DNA from: Hyphomonas chukchiensis
GTDB lineage: Bacteria > Pseudomonadota > Alphaproteobacteria > Caulobacterales > Hyphomonadaceae
Direction: 5' to 3'
DNA length: 64,000 nucleotides
NCBI RefSeq assembly: GCF_000682695.1
Contig: NZ_AWFG01000052.1
Coordinates: forward strand, 162,450-226,449
The position numbers and the translations under genes are program-made. Under the pieces are notes generated by a model. The model did not search any database, had not been told where the DNA came from, and saw only the letters and a list, made by a program, of their open reading frames with translations. This document shows positions 8,580-17,031 of the stretch, one piece after another. Each line of letters begins with the position of its first letter. Within the stretch, counting starts at the first letter, position 1.

Positions 8580-9161
8580 AATGAACGAGATTGATCGTTG
8601 CCGCAGGATTCGGGACCGAGTTTTAACCGTTCCAATCTAAATACGAGGGTTCAATTCTCTTCACCCCCCCCTCCAATCTTATGCTCATCGTCGCCGTTGT
8701 CATCATTCCCATCTTCTGGCCGCTTTCACACGTTAAGGGGTGATGCGGGGCCTCCCTGTGTGCTTCCTCGCATCGCGGCCACCAATTTCAAAAGGCGCCA
8801 AGCCCTTGTTTCCAGTGGTGCCGGTTGGGAGACTCGAACTCCCGCCCCTGTGATTACAAAATGGCGTGGCTTAAGCTTGGGATCTGCGGCTGTACCAAAT
8901 TAGCGCCATCAATCTAGCCTTGGCACAACAAGGCCTGCCCCTCGCCAACCTACCTGCTGACAGGCCAATGCAGCTTTTGCTAGCCGCTCATGGCGCAGGA
9001 TCTTGCAAAACGTGTCCGCACGCTCTATCCGGTGCATGTGCTGCGCCGCTGCATGCTGCTGGATGCGTTCAGTCTAATTATCCGAAATCGAAGTCACACG
9101 CTCGCGTTTGCCGCCTTGAGAGGTGCAAGCGCACCCGATCTGCAAGAGGGAAATAACCCCA
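8580..9161. other. Gene-free stretch with tRNA-like debris
   Basis: No convincing gene. It contains a GGGTTCAATTCTC stretch with the look of a decayed T-arm (8645-8665), the tRNA-Thr 3' fragment listed separately, and short open frames without ribosome-binding sites. It reads as an integration scar between core DNA and the accessory region. Confidence 0.5.
8816..8865 (-). pseudogene. 3' fragment of a tRNA-Thr (TGT) gene
   Basis: Read on the minus strand the segment ends in GGGAG-TTCGAGT-CTCCC, AACCGGC, A, CCA, which is the T-arm, 3' acceptor strand and CCA of a tRNA-Thr; a TTTGTAA-like loop with TGT lies at 8856-8858. The 5' acceptor strand GCCGGTT is absent, the anticodon stem does not pair, and the D-arm is unrecognisable. 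This is what an att copy left by an element that integrated into the 3' half of tRNA-Thr would look like. The true tRNA-Thr gene is not in this window. Confidence 0.6.
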
Positions 9162-10652
9162 ATGCCGCTGCCAGCCCTCACCTCTTTAAAGGACATTTGG
9201 TTTTTCAATATTCGCGGTGACCTGCTCGCCGGCCTTGTCGTGGCTCTCGCCCTCATTCCCGAAGCTATTGCTTTCTCAATTATCGCGGGCGTCGATCCAA
9301 AGGTTGGACTTTACGCCTCATTCTGTATCGCGGTCGTCACCGCCATCGCGGGTGGGCGCCCCGGTATGATCTCAGCGGCGACCGCCGCAACTGCCGTGCT
9401 CATGGTCACCTTGGTGAAGGATCATGGTCTTGAATATCTGCTCGCGGCGACCGTCCTGGCAGGTCTTCTTCAAATTCTAGCTGGCCTCCTCAGACTTGGC
9501 CAGCTGATGCGGTTCGTCTCACGTTCGGTCATTACAGGCTTCGTCAATGCCCTGGCCATCCTGATCTTCCTCGCCCAGATTCCCGAACTCGTGGGTGTCC
9601 CGATGCTGACCTATCCAATGGTCGCTCTTGGCCTGGCCATCATCTATCTCTTCCCCCTGCTCACGCGTGCGGTGCCCTCGCCCCTTATCTGCATCATTGC
9701 GCTCTCGGCCATCGCCATTGCTTTCGGCCTGGATGTCCGCACCGTCGGCGATATGGGCGAGTTGCCCGCCACCCTGCCAATGTTCCTGATCCCGGACATC
9801 CCGCTGACCTTGGAAACCCTGCAAATCATCTTCCCTTATGCGCTCGCCGTCGCCGTCGTCGGCCTGCTTGAGTCCCTGATGACGGCCACGATAGTCGATG
9901 AACTCACCGACACGCCGAGCGACCGGAACCGCGAATGTGTTGGCCAGGGCGTTGCCAATACGATCACCGGTTTCTTCGGCGGCATGGCGGGCTGCGCCAT
10001 GATCGGCCAGTCAATCATCAACATAAAATCAGGCGGCCGCGGACGACTTTCGACGCTATCTGCGGGCATTTTCCTGCTGGCCATGATCCTCCTGATCGGA
10101 GACTGGGTGAGCCGTATCCCGATGGCTGCCCTTGTCGCCATCATGATCATGGTCTCCATCGGCACGTTCAGCTGGTCGTCGCTCAAAAACCTGCGGGTCC
10201 ATCCGCGCAGCTCGTCGATCGTCATGCTAGCGACTGTTGCCGGCGTTATCTTCAGCCATAACCTCGCCATCGGGGTACTGATCGGCGTGCTACTGTCCGG
10301 CGTGTTTTTCGCCGGAAAGATTTCTCAGATTTTCCGGGTCTCATCGGAACTGTCCGCAGGCGGCCGCACGCGCCGCTACAGGGTGGAAGGCCAGGTGTTC
10401 TTCGCGTCGGTGGAGGCCTTCAATGCCGCCTTCGATCTGAAGGAAGCGCTCGATGAGGTGATCATTGATGTAAGCCAGGCCCATATCTGGGACATTTCCA
10501 GCGTGGCCGCGCTCGATATGATCGTGCTGAAATTCAGGCGCGAAGGTGCTAAAGTTGAAATCATCGGCCTCAACGAAGCCAGCGAAACCATCGTCGACAA
10601 GCTCGCCATCCACGACAAGCCTGGTGCGATCGACAAGCTGATGTCGCACTAG
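9162..10652 (+). CDS. SulP-family anion permease with STAS domain
   Basis: 496 aa from ATG 9162, chosen because AGAGGG ends 11 bases upstream; an in-frame GTG at 9123 is less likely. About 10-12 hydrophobic segments fill residues 20-390 with the SulP signature region ([20 protein letters not shown]), and a cytoplasmic STAS domain follows (about 400-490) with the DISSVAALD motif that in anti-sigma antagonists carries the phosphorylated serine. SulP proteins move sulfate, bicarbonate or other anions; the substrate cannot be told here. The gene is followed after 12 bases by a universal stress protein gene, a common pairing that points to bicarbonate or stress-linked transport. Confidence 0.93.
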   Translation: MPLPALTSLKDIWFFNIRGDLLAGLVVALALIPEAIAFSIIAGVDPKVGLYASFCIAVVTAIAGGRPGMISAATAATAVLMVTLVKDHGLEYLLAATVLAGLLQILAGLLRLGQLMRFVSRSVITGFVNALAILIFLAQIPELVGVPMLTYPMVALGLAIIYLFPLLTRAVPSPLICIIALSAIAIAFGLDVRTVGDMGELPATLPMFLIPDIPLTLETLQIIFPYALAVAVVGLLESLMTATIVDELTDTPSDRNRECVGQGVANTITGFFGGMAGCAMIGQSIINIKSGGRGRLSTLSAGIFLLAMILLIGDWVSRIPMAALVAIMIMVSIGTFSWSSLKNLRVHPRSSSIVMLATVAGVIFSHNLAIGVLIGVLLSGVFFAGKISQIFRVSSELSAGGRTRRYRVEGQVFFASVEAFNAAFDLKEALDEVIIDVSQAHIWDISSVAALDMIVLKFRREGAKVEIIGLNEASETIVDKLAIHDKPGAIDKLMSH

Positions 10653-10664
10653 GGAGGAACGACA

Positions 10665-11513
10665 ATGACCCATATTCTCGCACTCATCGATGGCTCGGTT
10701 TATACCCACAGCGTCTGCGACCATGCCGCTTGGGCAGCCCGCCAGTATGGCGGGGACATTGAGCTTCTCCATGTTCTGAGCACCCAAAAATCCGGCGCCT
10801 TGCCAACGGACCTGTCAGGCGCCATCGGCCTCGGCGCCCGTTCATCGCTCCTGGATGATCTTGTTGAGCATGATGCCCGCACCGCGCAGCTCGACAAGGA
10901 GCGGGGCCGTGCCATTCTCGACGCTGCCCAGCAGCGCCTCGAAAGCCAGGGCATCGGGAACGTCAGCCTCGCCTTGCGCACCGGGGAGATTGCCGACTCC
11001 CTCGTCAAGCGGGCCGGCGACCTCATCGTCATGGGCAAGCGCGGCGAAGGCGCAGACTTTGAGAAGCTCCATCTTGGCTCAAATCTTGAGCGCGTCGTGC
11101 GAGCCGTCCACCGGCCGGTTCTGATCGCCAGCCGGACGTTCAAGCCGATCCAGCATGCCGTGTTCGCGTTCGATGACGGAGTCAGCGCGCGTAAGGCACT
11201 CGACAGCCTGGTCCAGTCTCCCTTGGCCGATCGCCCGCGTATCACCGTCTTCAGCGTTGCCGAAGCGGGCTCAGATATCGCCCGCGGCGGGATCGCGGCA
11301 GCAGCCCGCCTCATCAAGGCGGGTTATGAGGCCGTTGCAAAAGAACGGCCCGGCCATGCAGAAAAGATCATTGCCGAGGAAACCGAACGCGACGATGCAG
11401 ACCTGCTGATAATGGGCGCTTATGGCCATTCGCGCATTCGCAGCCTGATTATTGGCTCAACAACGACCGCGCTCATCCGGTCGTGCGCGATCCCGCTGCT
11501 GCTTTTCCGGTAA
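10665..11513 (+). CDS. Tandem universal stress protein (UspA) protein
   Basis: 282 aa with two Usp domains. Both carry the ATP-binding motif G-2x-G-9x-G-S/T: GKRGEGADFEKLHLGS at about residues 125-140 and GAYGHSRIRSLIIGS at about 250-264. Tandem Usp proteins bind ATP and act in stress adaptation in the cytoplasm, often regulating a partner transporter. AGGAGG-type sequence (GGGAGGAACGACA) stands just before the ATG. It is cotranscribed with the SulP gene 12 bases upstream and probably modulates it. Confidence 0.93.
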   Translation: MTHILALIDGSVYTHSVCDHAAWAARQYGGDIELLHVLSTQKSGALPTDLSGAIGLGARSSLLDDLVEHDARTAQLDKERGRAILDAAQQRLESQGIGNVSLALRTGEIADSLVKRAGDLIVMGKRGEGADFEKLHLGSNLERVVRAVHRPVLIASRTFKPIQHAVFAFDDGVSARKALDSLVQSPLADRPRITVFSVAEAGSDIARGGIAAAARLIKAGYEAVAKERPGHAEKIIAEETERDDADLLIMGAYGHSRIRSLIIGSTTTALIRSCAIPLLLFR

Positions 11514-11520
11514 TACTCTG

Positions 11521-12236
11521 TCAGCCAATCACTTCAAACGAGTGCGCGTCGACCTGCTCGGCGCCGTTGAGATCGAACAGGGCCGTATTCCGGCCTGTTT
11601 CGGCAAACGCGCTGCCATAGATAATCCCGTCGAAGCCCTCCAGCCGGAAGAACTCGGCGATCAGCTGGGTTGGCGCGTAGAAGGCTGTGTTGTCACTGCG
11701 CAGGACAGGTGCGCGAATGCCCGGTCGATGTCCCGCCATACCTGTTCGTCCGAATTGGCTGAACGACTGTCCGGAGCGGTCTCGGTGAGCGTGTGGAAAA
11801 GGGAACAGTCGACGATCCTAAGCGCCCGGACAGTCCGAAAGCGGGCCAGAGACAGCGTCGCGCCGATCCAGGGCCGTAACTCGGACATGGCCACATATTC
11901 TGAGGTCGCAAGATAAAGACAGGAAATACCCTTGGGATTTACCCGGCCCTCAAATGCCTTGTCGATCCAAGGCTTCGTCCGTTCATTCTGAAGCGGCACG
12001 CGCCGACGCTGTGCCTCTTCATCACCGGATTCCCAGTCGCGGCCAATCTGCGCGCGCCAAAATGCCTCCCCTACCGGGAGTACCTCTATCCGGTCACGCA
12101 GACTTCGTCTGATCCAGCTCAGGAAAGCGTCGCAGGTCTGTGACCGGATATATCTCTGACGATAGAGGACTTCGTCCCTAAATTCACGAAAACTTATACA
12201 AGGCGATACTTGTCGATCTTCCGGACTCTCCTCCAT
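11521..12236 (-). pseudogene. RES-domain toxin gene, frameshifted
   Basis: RES proteins are NAD-degrading toxins of type II toxin-antitoxin pairs, named after conserved Arg, Glu and Ser. The N-terminal frame (start 12236) shows the family pattern FWRAQIG, RVNPKGISCLYLATSEYVAMSELRP, then reads into a wrong tail. The missing C-terminal part (NTAFYAPTQLIAEFFRLEGFDGIIYGSA, ending in LFDLNG) is encoded one frame away, down to the stop at 11521. The switch is near 11705-11715, where loss of a single base in FAxPVLRSDN would explain both frames. Either a true inactivation or a sequencing error. No cognate antitoxin remains upstream, only transposase debris, which favours decay. Confidence 0.75.
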
Positions 12237-12377
12237 CTTGTCCTACCTGCCCGGCGCAATTTCGACCACTGGAAAAGCACCCCCATGATGTGCTCATCGC
12301 CGCGCTTTATCTCATGAATATCCTTGTCGAGGCGAGGTTCCCACCGACGTTCCAGGGAGACGATCCCGATTTCTCCC

Positions 12378-12465
12378 GGCAAAGATCCGTCATCGATTCG
12401 CCCTCAAGCCGCCGGGCAACAAAACGCAGTCTCTCGTCCATTTTCGATGGGTCCTTCCATGGCAT
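12378..12465 (-). pseudogene. N-terminal fragment of an IS481-type transposase
   Basis: From ATG 12465 the minus strand reads MPWKDPSKMDERLRFVARRL and continues EGESMTDLCRE, the standard opening of IS481-type transposases before their helix-turn-helix. The reading frame breaks right after CRE and similarity is lost. The sequence continuing to 12237 shows nothing recognisable. Confidence 0.6.
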
Positions 12466-12537
12466 CGCAACCTCCCGCCAAAGCGGAAAGTGTTACCCAT
12501 GTGTCCGGTACAATCTGTCACCTATGTCTCGAGCCGC

Positions 12538-12852
12538 TCAAGCTTGCCCATCGTTGACGGGCATCACCCTGCCGGAGACCTCCCTGCCGGGCTGGTACGG
12601 AACGTAGGCCATACCACTTTCTCCGGCATAGGCGCGGCCATAGTCATGCATCGACCGGATATGGAGCATCTCCATCGCCTGCGGTTCCAGTGCCCCGCTA
12701 TGGCCCGCTTGCGCGATACCGCGCGCGACGAGCACGGCCCGGCGCTGTCGGATAAGCTCGCGCGCCTCGCCGCCAAACCCGGAATAGCCCACCTGTTGGC
12801 TGGTCTCGCCAGCCAGATGACGATCAAGCCAGGTAAGGCCTTGCGCGCTGAG
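12538..12852 (-). pseudogene. Fragment of a conjugative relaxase (DUF3363, VirD2/TraI-like)
   Basis: Minus-strand frame reading GLTWLDRHLAGETS, then GFGGEARELIRQRRAVLVARG and SGMAYVPYQPGREVSGRV to a stop at 12538. The order (TWLDR motif, charged helix of the E-x-R-x-x-I-x-x-R-R-A type, then the Y-x-P-x-x-G-x-x-V-x-G-x-V motif) follows the DUF3363 part of mobilisation relaxases. A TGA lies directly upstream in frame, and the N-terminal relaxase domain with its catalytic tyrosine is missing. A second piece of the same kind of gene may sit at 26085-26150. Evidence that a conjugative element once occupied the region. Confidence 0.55.
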
Positions 12853-12861
12853 GCGTGCATA

Positions 12862-13350
12862 TCACAATGCTAAAGTGTGCAGATCCTTCAGCGCGCTCGT
12901 GATCAGGTTGTAGGCTTGTTCGTTCTCGTCCGGCATCACGATGATCGCGAGGATGGCAAGCTTCAGAGCGAGACCTTGAGGGGTACTTGCCGGTACTTCT
13001 GGCAGGGCAGTGAGAAGTTCTTGCCGCGTCTCATATAGAGCCTCCAGACGGTGGTCCATTGCATCTAGTTCCACAGCTTCAGGCATGGCGGCGCATCGTT
13101 GCCGGGAAAGGTCGCTCCAATAGCGCTCCCGAATGAGGTAGGTGTCGAGCGCCTGCCAACGCCTGACCAGATCCTGGTGTGTTTCCTCAAGCGCAAGCCA
13201 GGCCCTGCAAGCGTCGACAGATGGATCCGTCCGTGCGGGGATATCTCGTACGGCTGCGACGGCAACTGATCCCGCGATAATTTGCCGGCGCGAGAGTTCA
13301 AGAATAGCGCGTGAATCAGCATCCGCCGCACCAAGAGGGCGTCGCGACAT
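12862..13350 (-). CDS. Hypothetical protein with Tat-like N-terminus
   Basis: 162 aa from ATG 13350, preferred over the ATG at 13371 because AAAGGT stands 6 bases upstream. The protein starts MSRRPLGAAD and contains SRRQIIAGSVAVAAV (about residues 21-35), a twin-arginine-like or hydrophobic stretch, followed by alpha-helical charged sequence (EETHQDLVRRWQALDTYL) and no recognisable catalytic motif. Similar small proteins are frequent in genomic islands of Sphingomonadales and related alphaproteobacteria, but I know no function. It is divergent from the XRE gene at 13440 with 89 bases between, so the two may share a regulated promoter. Confidence 0.6.
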   Translation of the reverse strand: MSRRPLGAADADSRAILELSRRQIIAGSVAVAAVRDIPARTDPSVDACRAWLALEETHQDLVRRWQALDTYLIRERYWSDLSRQRCAAMPEAVELDAMDHRLEALYETRQELLTALPEVPASTPQGLALKLAILAIIVMPDENEQAYNLITSALKDLHTLAL

Positions 13351-13439
13351 TGGTTTACCTTTATGGTACATGTGAGTCGTTTAGTGTCACGCACCATAAC
13401 AGCGTGATCGTTTTAAGTAAATATGATCGTAAAAAGAAA

Positions 13440-13688
13440 ATGACTGATCTCACCTCCGCTCAGATTCGCGCAGCGCGCGCCCTGCTGGATTGGACGCAGC
13501 CGAAACTGGCTGAGATGGCGAAACTGTCTGTGCCGACCGTCCGCCGGATGGAGAGTGCTCGCGGGCCTTCAGCGAGTACTCCGGCCAATGTGGACGCAGT
13601 GTGCCGGGCGCTGGAAGCGGGTGGAGTTGTTTTCCTAGCCCCGGAAGAAAATAAAGATGGCGGTCCAGGTGTCAGGCTAAAGCTGTAG
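13440..13688 (+). CDS. Small XRE-family transcriptional regulator
   Basis: 82 aa from ATG 13440; the longer frame from 13311 has no sensible N-terminus. The protein is almost entirely a Cro/CI helix-turn-helix: SAQIRAARALLDWTQPKLAEMAKLSVPTVRRME (about residues 5-38), with the recognition helix around VPTVRRME, then the NVDAVCRALEAGGVVFL segment that closes the fold in this subgroup. Such short regulators are common on plasmids and islands. Likely targets are itself and the divergent gene at 12862-13350. Confidence 0.88.
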   Translation: MTDLTSAQIRAARALLDWTQPKLAEMAKLSVPTVRRMESARGPSASTPANVDAVCRALEAGGVVFLAPEENKDGGPGVRLKL

Positions 13689-13734
13689 ACTAGGTGAGCG
13701 CCCGACATTCGTGACGGAACGTCGCAAAGCCACT

Positions 13735-13990
13735 GTAAAGCGGCCGTGTCAGCGTCAAGGAAGTCAGATTCGCTCCAGCATCGTCACGGCTTGGAAATGG
13801 GCGGTGAAGAATCGTTATGACTATCGTGGTAGCGCGCGGGACTACAGCAATACCTACGATATCGCCGAACAGCTTCCCACGAGGTCCAAGGGCAAACCGG
13901 GCAACCAGTTCCTGTCAAACGAGGAATTGACGACGCTCTGGCTGACCCAGCCCGGTGAACTGCGCATGAGCATGACGCCAATAAGCAGGA
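13735..13990 (+). pseudogene. Decayed tyrosine integrase, core-binding part
   Basis: The plus strand reads GSQIRSSIVTAWKWAVKNRYD, then, after a degenerate stretch, PTRSKGKPGNQFLSNEELTTLW. This follows the end of the SAM-like core-binding domain and the start of the catalytic domain of phage integrases (helix ending in W-A-V-K, proline-lysine linker, L-S-x-E-E-L-x-x-L-W). The catalytic R-H-R-Y residues are absent. Confidence 0.5.
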
Positions 13991-14278
13991 TGTGTCTCGT
14001 GCAGAATGTGAGCGTCTGAGAGAACGTCAATCGCACGCAGGGCACGCCTGGAGCGGATCATGCCAAAGGCGTGGAGCAGTAAATGTGCGCCGGTTATGAT
14101 ACCAGGAGTCCGGGTCAGTTGCTCTACGGGTTGACCTGCCTCGGCAACCAGAATGCGCCGGATTGGGCGCCAAAGCTATCACAGCGCCAGCGTACAAAAC
14201 CGAAGACCTGGCCCGGTTCGAAGAGATGTATTGCGCCCCGACAGGCCACCCTGCGTGAATGGGCGGGCACGTCTGGTC

Positions 14279-14420
14279 CGTCATGGTCACTTACCGAAAA
14301 GCGAAGTAATGACCGGCACTGATCCAGTGCCGGTGAAAGTGCCGCGCGTGCGCGATAGGCGAGTAAACGAAGTGAAGATCACCCTCACGTCCAGCATCCT
14401 GCAGCGATTGTTCCCCGACA
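14279..14420 (+). pseudogene. Fragment of an IS256-type transposase
   Basis: The plus strand reads RHGHLPKSEVMTGTDPVPVK and continues VPRVRDRR, which is the conserved beta-strand segment (R-N-G-x-x-P-x-R-x-x-x-T-G-x-G-x-V-x-V-x-x-P-x-V-R-D-R) upstream of the DDE core in IS256 transposases. Frame and similarity end near 14420. Between 13990 and 14279 I recognise nothing. Confidence 0.55.
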
Positions 14421-14563
14421 GCGACCTTGACACTTCACGGCATAAAGCGAATCCATCACTCTATGGGTCTAAACATTCGTCTGAAAATGGACTGTTTCAA
14501 GACAATGTCTGTGACCTGGTAGCGATGTTAAAATATCATCGTCAATGAGGACGTGACAAAATC

Positions 14564-15118
14564 TCAGCGACGCTGCCCAATCGCCTTAGCGGCCAAGGTC
14601 GAGGCAGCAAGGATCTGCTTTTTTGACGCGCCAGATCTGGCGAGTGCGTGAAATCCGAGCGCGGATGCCAGAGCGAAAGACGCCAGCGCCTCGTCACCAC
14701 CACTCAACCTTTTCAGTTTGCGCAACAAATCAGAACGGATGCGCCGGACCTGCCGGCGCAAGGCCGGGTCGAACTGGGGCGACTGGACGAGCGCCTCGGA
14801 CAGCATACACCCCCGATTTCCCTGCTTTGCGACAAATGCGCCAACAGCTTCGAGAAATTCCACAAGCTCGCGTCGCTGGCCAGCCTCGCCCTCAAGCATG
14901 TCCAGCCGGGGAAGGAGCGTGAATTCCATATAGCGGCGGAGGGCGTCGAGGAAGGCGGTCGGCTTGTCCCTGAAGGCGGCATAGAAGCTGCCACGCTGGA
15001 TGCCGGCAGATTGCTGCAATTTGTCGACGTCGGCGCCATTATAGCCGTGGGTCCAGAACACGTCGACGAGCGCGTCCAGCGCCAGATCTCTGTCAAAGCT
15101 GCGAGGTCTTCCTGCCAT
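14564..15118 (-). CDS. TetR/AcrR-family transcriptional regulator
   Basis: 184 aa. The N-terminal TetR helix-turn-helix is clear: DLALDALVDVFWTHGYNGAD, VDKLQQSAGIQRGSFYAAFR, DKPTAFLDALRRY (about residues 10-65). The C-terminal ligand domain has the GCMLSEALVQSP segment (about 102-114) of the common TetR C-terminal family (YP_-type, with G-C-x-L or G-C-L-x-x-N). It is read in the same direction as, and 89 bases after, the carboxymuconolactone-decarboxylase-like gene at 15208-15768, with a 10-bp inverted repeat in the gap. Probable targets are that gene, the second one at 15855, and possibly the divergent bufferin operon. Confidence 0.92.
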   Translation of the reverse strand: MAGRPRSFDRDLALDALVDVFWTHGYNGADVDKLQQSAGIQRGSFYAAFRDKPTAFLDALRRYMEFTLLPRLDMLEGEAGQRRELVEFLEAVGAFVAKQGNRGCMLSEALVQSPQFDPALRRQVRRIRSDLLRKLKRLSGGDEALASFALASALGFHALARSGASKKQILAASTLAAKAIGQRR

Positions 15119-15131
15119 GCGCCCTAAATGT

Positions 15132-15169
15132 CGTCTGCAGCAGCCTTCGGCAAGGGACCGCTGCAGACG
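15132..15169. repeat. 10-bp inverted repeat CGTCTGCAGC / GCTGCAGACG
   Basis: Perfect inverted repeat, arms 15132-15141 and 15160-15169, spacer 18 bases, 14 bases before the TetR start codon. There is no T-run on the minus strand after it, so it is more likely an operator or an RNA hairpin than a terminator. Confidence 0.5.
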
Positions 15170-15207
15170 TTTCTCACAATTTCCGGATTCTGGCGGCCTC
15201 TGCGCCC

Positions 15208-15768
15208 CTAGTCCGCGACAGGGTCGACCCAGGAAAAACGGGCAAAAGCCGGGTCAACAGGCGTATCGGCTATGTGATTCACATAATTTGACAGGGTCTT
15301 CTGGGCGACCCCGAGTAGCACATCCAGCACATGCCGCCTCGCATAACCTGCCTCAAGGAACGTGCTCACCTGCTGCGTATCCAACACGCCCCGCTGGCGA
15401 ACAATCGCCAGCGTGAATTGACGCAAGGCCTCCAGTTTGGGGTCATCCAGCGCATCACCGGCACGCAAAGCATTGATCGTCGCTTCGTCGACCCCTTGCA
15501 TCATGGCGATTGCGGTATGGGCTGGCACACAATAGTGGCAGGCGTTTTCAACATTAATCGTAAGCCAGACCACATTCCGCTCAACCTTGCTCAGGTCTGA
15601 CCGCTCGAACAATTCATGCAGGTTCTTGTAGGCTTCAAGGTGCTCAGGGCTTTCGGCCATGACGGCATGCAGGTTGGGGATTCTCCCGAAGGCCTTGGCG
15701 GATTCTTTCAGAAGTGGCCTTGCGGCTTCAGGCGCCGTGTCGATGGTATGCAAATCAAATAATGCCAT
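15208..15768 (-). CDS. AhpD / carboxymuconolactone-decarboxylase-like protein (CxxC)
   Basis: 186 aa, alpha-helical AhpD-like fold. The redox motif is C77-H-Y-C80 followed by H84 (pattern C-x-x-C-x-x-x-H), the thiol pair that in AhpD reduces peroxide-detoxifying partners; the same fold also occurs in decarboxylases, but those lack the cysteines. Likely role: thiol peroxidase-type protection in the cytoplasm. A second protein with the same motif is encoded next to it (15855-16412), and the TetR gene follows, so this looks like a small regulated oxidative stress module. Confidence 0.88.
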   Translation of the reverse strand: MALFDLHTIDTAPEAARPLLKESAKAFGRIPNLHAVMAESPEHLEAYKNLHELFERSDLSKVERNVVWLTINVENACHYCVPAHTAIAMMQGVDEATINALRAGDALDDPKLEALRQFTLAIVRQRGVLDTQQVSTFLEAGYARRHVLDVLLGVAQKTLSNYVNHIADTPVDPAFARFSWVDPVAD

Positions 15769-15854
15769 GGGTCTTTCTCCTTGAGGCCCTTCTAGCTGGG
15801 TATTCTGTACTGACCGATCAAGAACAGGATAACTGAATTATTCCGAACTGGCGC

Positions 15855-16412
15855 TCAGGTGATACCTGCATCCCGTCCCCAGGACAGGTACGACCCGCTC
15901 CTGCGTCGTTCGATGGCTTCAGGCGACGGGTCGGCATATTCTTCTCCCGGAAGAATACCCGCGGCATCGACCACCCGGTTCATGAACGCATACAGCCCGC
16001 AAACGAGCGCGGCATCGTGTATCGCCTCTTCTGACCAGCCGGCCTTCAGCAGTCCCGCGACATCGCTACGGCGCACAAGTGACGGAGTCAGGGCGAGCTT
16101 TTCGAGGAACCGGAGCAATTTCAGGAATCGGGCTGGAAGCGGGGCCTCGTCAAATCGCTCAAACAACATGTCGACCAGTGCCGGATCAACATCGAACGCG
16201 TGCGCCATGAGCTTGTGTGCGCCATAGCAGAACTTGCACTGATTAAGGCCTGAGACCCAGGCTGCTATCAGCTCCCGTTCGCCAATTGACAGCTCGCTAT
16301 CGCTTCGCAGGACAGCGTCGTGGAACGCGAGCAGTGGCTCGACGCCCCTTGGGAATCGTTTGAACAGGTCGCTCAGATGCGCGCGGTCCGGAAGGCTCGG
16401 ATAATAGCTCAT
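15855..16412 (-). CDS. Peroxidase-related AhpD-like protein (CxxC)
   Basis: 185 aa from ATG 16412 (MSYYPSL), chosen because AAGGAAA lies just upstream; the frame extends to 16478 but without a start context. The AhpD motif is C59-K-F-C62 with H66, inside the typical LIAAWVSGLNQCKFCYGAH helix. The sequence resembles uncharacterised peroxidase-related proteins of about 190 aa. It is divergent from the bufferin operon; the 211-bp gap holds a GGACTG-AA-CAGTCC palindrome (16489-16502). Together with 15208-15768 it gives two non-identical CxxC proteins next to a copper-linked RiPP operon, which suggests a joint role in metal or oxidative stress; that link is inference. Confidence 0.88.
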   Translation of the reverse strand: MSYYPSLPDRAHLSDLFKRFPRGVEPLLAFHDAVLRSDSELSIGERELIAAWVSGLNQCKFCYGAHKLMAHAFDVDPALVDMLFERFDEAPLPARFLKLLRFLEKLALTPSLVRRSDVAGLLKAGWSEEAIHDAALVCGLYAFMNRVVDAAGILPGEEYADPSPEAIERRRSGSYLSWGRDAGIT

Positions 16413-16488
16413 GTCGGATTTCCTTTCACGGCGAGTGGTACAGCATTGCATATAAGCGAGGATTGTCAGTCCCCGCATAAGAAATAGT

Positions 16489-16502
16489 GGACTGAACAGT
16501 CC
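16489..16502. promoter_or_regulatory. Palindrome GGACTG-AA-CAGTCC between AhpD-like gene and bufA
   Basis: A 6+6 bp inverted repeat with 2-bp centre in the divergent promoter gap, with an additional CAGTCC half-site at 16467-16472. It is 77 bp before the 16412 start and 121 bp before the bufA start. A plausible operator for the neighbouring TetR protein. Confidence 0.45.
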
Positions 16503-16623
16503 GGAATGCCGGATCGTTGATCCTTCCGCACGCTTTCGTGAGTTTCAGTTCAATAGGGCTTCACGTATTCAGACCCTGCGCCGCCAAACTTGCGGAGCTG
16601 ATTTCAACCTGGAGACTAGACAT

Positions 16624-16995
16624 ATGTCGCACACAACGTTCATTGCAAAATCCCTGATCGCTGGCCTTGCACTCGCCGCAGCCGCTGGCGCCGCAAACGC
16701 GAAGCCAAACGCTCAACTTACCCTGGCCGACAATGCGCCCGCGGACGTTCAGTCCGCCTTCACGGCATGGCAGGCTGGTGAGCGAATCGAAGGCCGCAAG
16801 GACAAATGTTACGGTATTGCCCTTGCTGGCGAGAACGATTGCAAGGCCGGCAAAGGAACAAGCTGCGAAGGCACATCCACCGTCGACTTCCAGGGAAATG
16901 CCTGGACGTTCGCGCCCAAAGGCTCCTGCGACTTCATCGTCTCGCCCGAAGGTCCTGCTGCGTTGAACGAACTGGATCGTAATACACCGGCCTGA
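16624..16995 (+). CDS. bufA1: Bufferin precursor BufA1 (DUF2282)
   Basis: 123 aa DUF2282 protein, the precursor peptide of the bufferin class of RiPPs. A Sec signal peptide ends ANA (cleavage after A26). The mature part carries four cysteines, C62, C73, C81 and C102, in the family pattern [24 protein letters not shown]. In characterised bufferins an MNIO enzyme turns part of the cysteines into thiooxazole heterocycles, and the exported product binds copper. The modifying enzyme (17032) and its partner (17879) follow directly. Unlike many RiPPs the leader is a real secretion signal, so the product should end up in the periplasm. Regulation is unknown; the divergent gap contains a palindrome at 16489. 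Confidence 0.93.
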   Translation: MSHTTFIAKSLIAGLALAAAAGAANAKPNAQLTLADNAPADVQSAFTAWQAGERIEGRKDKCYGIALAGENDCKAGKGTSCEGTSTVDFQGNAWTFAPKGSCDFIVSPEGPAALNELDRNTPA

Positions 16996-17031
16996 TCCCA
17001 GCCCGGCAACAGAGTTCCTCGGATCACAGTC

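Noticed and set aside
8640..8680. Possible second tRNA (Ser-like T-arm GGGTTCAATTCTC)
   Set aside because: No acceptor or anticodon stem can be paired; kept only as debris in the gap description.
12194..12382. 62-codon minus-strand frame upstream of the RES gene as antitoxin
   Set aside because: It starts inside the transposase fragment in a shifted frame and shows no DNA-binding or antitoxin motif.
13440..13688. XRE gene as antitoxin of the RES toxin
   Set aside because: It is on the other strand, 1.2 kb away, and lacks the C-terminal toxin-binding domain of Xre/DUF2384 antitoxins.
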